From Cordylochernes scorpioides (Eukaryota; Arthropoda; Arachnida; Pseudoscorpiones; Chernetidae): DNA of 64,000 nt. Position 1 is the first letter of the stretch. Every line of letters starts with the position of its first letter. Under the pieces are notes generated by a model that was not told where the DNA came from, made no database searches, and saw only the letters and a program-made list of their open reading frames with translations. The position numbers and the translations under genes are program-made. Of this stretch, positions 62,341 to 64,000 are shown piece after piece. Where the stretch lies: contig CP092871.1 in assembly GCA_030710605.1 (NCBI GenBank), forward strand, positions 69,224,294 to 69,288,293, given 5' to 3'.

Positions 62341-63110
62341 ATTATATTGAAATCAGTGTTCCTTCTCCTGGATGAACCATCAATTCTGACTATGGAGCCC
62401 CATCTGCCCTAGCTTTTAGCTTTAAGTGATCACAGGCCTAGTATAGTATCCTGGTTTATGTGGCTTTTTATAGGTTCCATGGAACACATTACTTAAAATA
62501 ATAGTAATAACATATGTGAAAGTAGTCTTATTCCCAATAGATGGGAAATCAGAGATCTATTCAGTCCAAAGTTTCACCAAATCAATTTCAAAACATCAAA
62601 ATTCTCTTTCAAATCGCCGCCACACAGTTTGCTCTACCTTCGTTGAATCACACCCAGTTAAACTTGACAAGAACGGGGCGTTGCTATTCCCTGAAATGTG
62701 AAAGCGTAAAATCAACTTTATCTCCATTAATCAAAAAAAGTGAAAGCATGTCCGCTGTCACAATGTTCGCTGGCGAATTCGAAATTGACAGAATAGAGAT
62801 GGCAACATTCACCACTCACCCACACATGTTTAATTCTATCTTTTCTATAAAGAACACATGTGTCAAATGTGAAGAATGATTTATACATTAATCATTGCTC
62901 CACACAAACATAAACGTTTTCATTTCTATAGGGTAATTCTTTTTTTTTTCTTTTTATTCTTATTTAATAGCTAGCCGAATGAATCCAACTTCACAAGGCC
63001 GCATTTTTTTTACCATGTTTCGATTGTTACGACCCCGTCCAATATTTTAAAATTATTTTTTTGACACCCACTACAGACACAATTGATAAAATATATAACA
63101 GATTTTTATA
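62341..63110. other. No gene recognised
   Basis: The overlapping ORFs 62516-62701 and 62541-62879 carry no domain I recognise. Confidence 0.35.
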
Positions 63111-63772
63111 TACACTCATGGACAGAACTTAAGAAAGTTTCATATTTTGATGTCTCCAATCGTATTTTTTTTTTTCGAACGACACTTGGCTATCTCGTAT
63201 TTCTTCAATAAAGGTCACTGTAATATCTTTCAAAGTTATTGTCTGAATCCCGATATACATGCTAAAAGGTACAACTTCCTAAGTTTTGTCCATGAGTGTA
63301 TGGTTATCTCGTGTGTCTTCAATAAAGGTCACTGTAATATCTTTCAAAGTTATTGTCTGAATCCCGATATACATGCTAAAAGGTACAACTTCCTTAAGTT
63401 TTGTCCATGAGTGTATATTGGTTATCTCGTGTGTCTTCAATAAAGGTCACTGTAATATCTTTCAGAGTAATTGTCTGAATCCCGATACACATGCTGAAAG
63501 GTGCAACTTCCTTAAGATTTGTCCATGAGTGTATATTGGTTATCTCGTGTGTCTTCAATAAAGGTCACTGTAATATCTTTCAGAGTTATTGTCTGAATCC
63601 CGATATACATGCTAAAATGTACAACTTCTTTAAGTTTTGTCCATGAGTGTATATTGGTTATCTCGTGTGTCTTCAATAAAGGTCACTGTAATATCTTTCA
63701 GAGTTACTGTCTGAATCCCGATATACATGCTAAAAGGTATACAGCTTACTCTTAAGTTTTGTTCATGAGTAT
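63111..63772 (+). repeat. MITE P head plus five tandem 117-bp units
   Basis: Starts as a normal family P MITE (CACTCATGGACAGAACTTAA). The 3' half is then repeated, each unit running from GG(T/C)TATCTCG to TTTTGTCCATGAGTGTATAT (unit starts near 63188, 63302, 63420, 63539 and 63656). Every unit ends in the MITE's 3' terminal repeat. Confidence 0.9.
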
Positions 63773-64000
63773 AAACTCTAATAGCATTTTTTTAACACAG
63801 GATATTTTTTTAATAAAAACTTACTATTTTAGTATATATTTTGCTACATAGCTAACTTATTCGCCAATGATGAGCAAAGCTTTCCATTGATTTTTTTCAT
63901 TTCTTCATTTTATAGCAGTAGAAAGTTAACTTGTATAATCAAACAAAATAAATAGAACTAATAATGATTAGAATTCATATTTTCACCGACAGATGGAGCT
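63773..64000. other. No gene recognised
   Basis: AT-rich sequence to the window edge. Confidence 0.35.

Noticed and set aside
63147-63410. 87-codon ORF with repeated HCNIFQSYCLNPDI
   Set aside because: It translates the MITE P tandem units.
1-64000. CRISPR array or prokaryotic operon
   Set aside because: The tandem arrays lack the spacer-repeat pattern, and all coding content is eukaryotic retroelement or transposon.

Overview
This is a 64-kb stretch of an AT-rich invertebrate nuclear genome, most probably an arthropod. I judge this from the mix of mobile elements: BEL/Pao and Gypsy LTR retrotransposons, several LINE lineages, a GIY-YIG Penelope-like element (PLE), mariner and Tc1 transposases, a Helitron, and a tRNA-derived SINE family. 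I cannot name the species. I find no host protein-coding gene. Almost every long open frame belongs to a transposable element, and many long stretches hold only decayed repeats.

Layout. 1-5.3 kb: a decayed APE-type LINE split by a small BEL/Pao element with a 5-bp target duplication. 7.6-13.7 kb: a full-length BEL/Pao element on the minus strand with 400-bp LTRs and GGTAT duplications. 14.2-18.8 kb: a full-length Gypsy element on the minus strand with 172-bp LTRs and ATACC duplications. 19-30 kb: SINEs, MITEs, fold-back repeats, mariner remains, a 146-bp satellite and hammerhead-bearing repeats. 29.3-30.9 kb: a Tc1-like transposase pseudogene split by a MITE. 31.3-35.8 kb: a head-to-head PLE pair flanked by one 13-bp duplication, with one intact 781-codon ORF. 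36-55 kb: more hammerhead repeats, a Helitron, a 1.47-kb palindrome and many fold-backs. 55-59 kb: two GC-rich LINE units (ORF2 3' half, then an ORF1-only unit), each bounded by (TC)n. 59-64 kb: LINE tails, a tandem array of U6 snRNA fragments, and a MITE whose 3' half has become a 117-bp tandem repeat.

The strongest theme is self-cleaving RNA. At least six sites carry an intact hammerhead core (CTGANGA, stem II, GAAA, short palindromic stem III, matching stem I). They fall into three families that differ in stem III (ACGCGT, ACCATGGT, AGCT). One pair of sites shows a compensatory double change in stem II. Two hammerheads lie in direct order about 305 bp apart, as in retrozyme or PLE tandem units. 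About eight further sites are degraded or variant relatives. The PLE supplies reverse transcriptase plus endonuclease, and the ribozymes probably process tandem transcripts of the PLE and of the non-coding repeats. The link between the non-coding hammerhead repeats and this PLE is inference.
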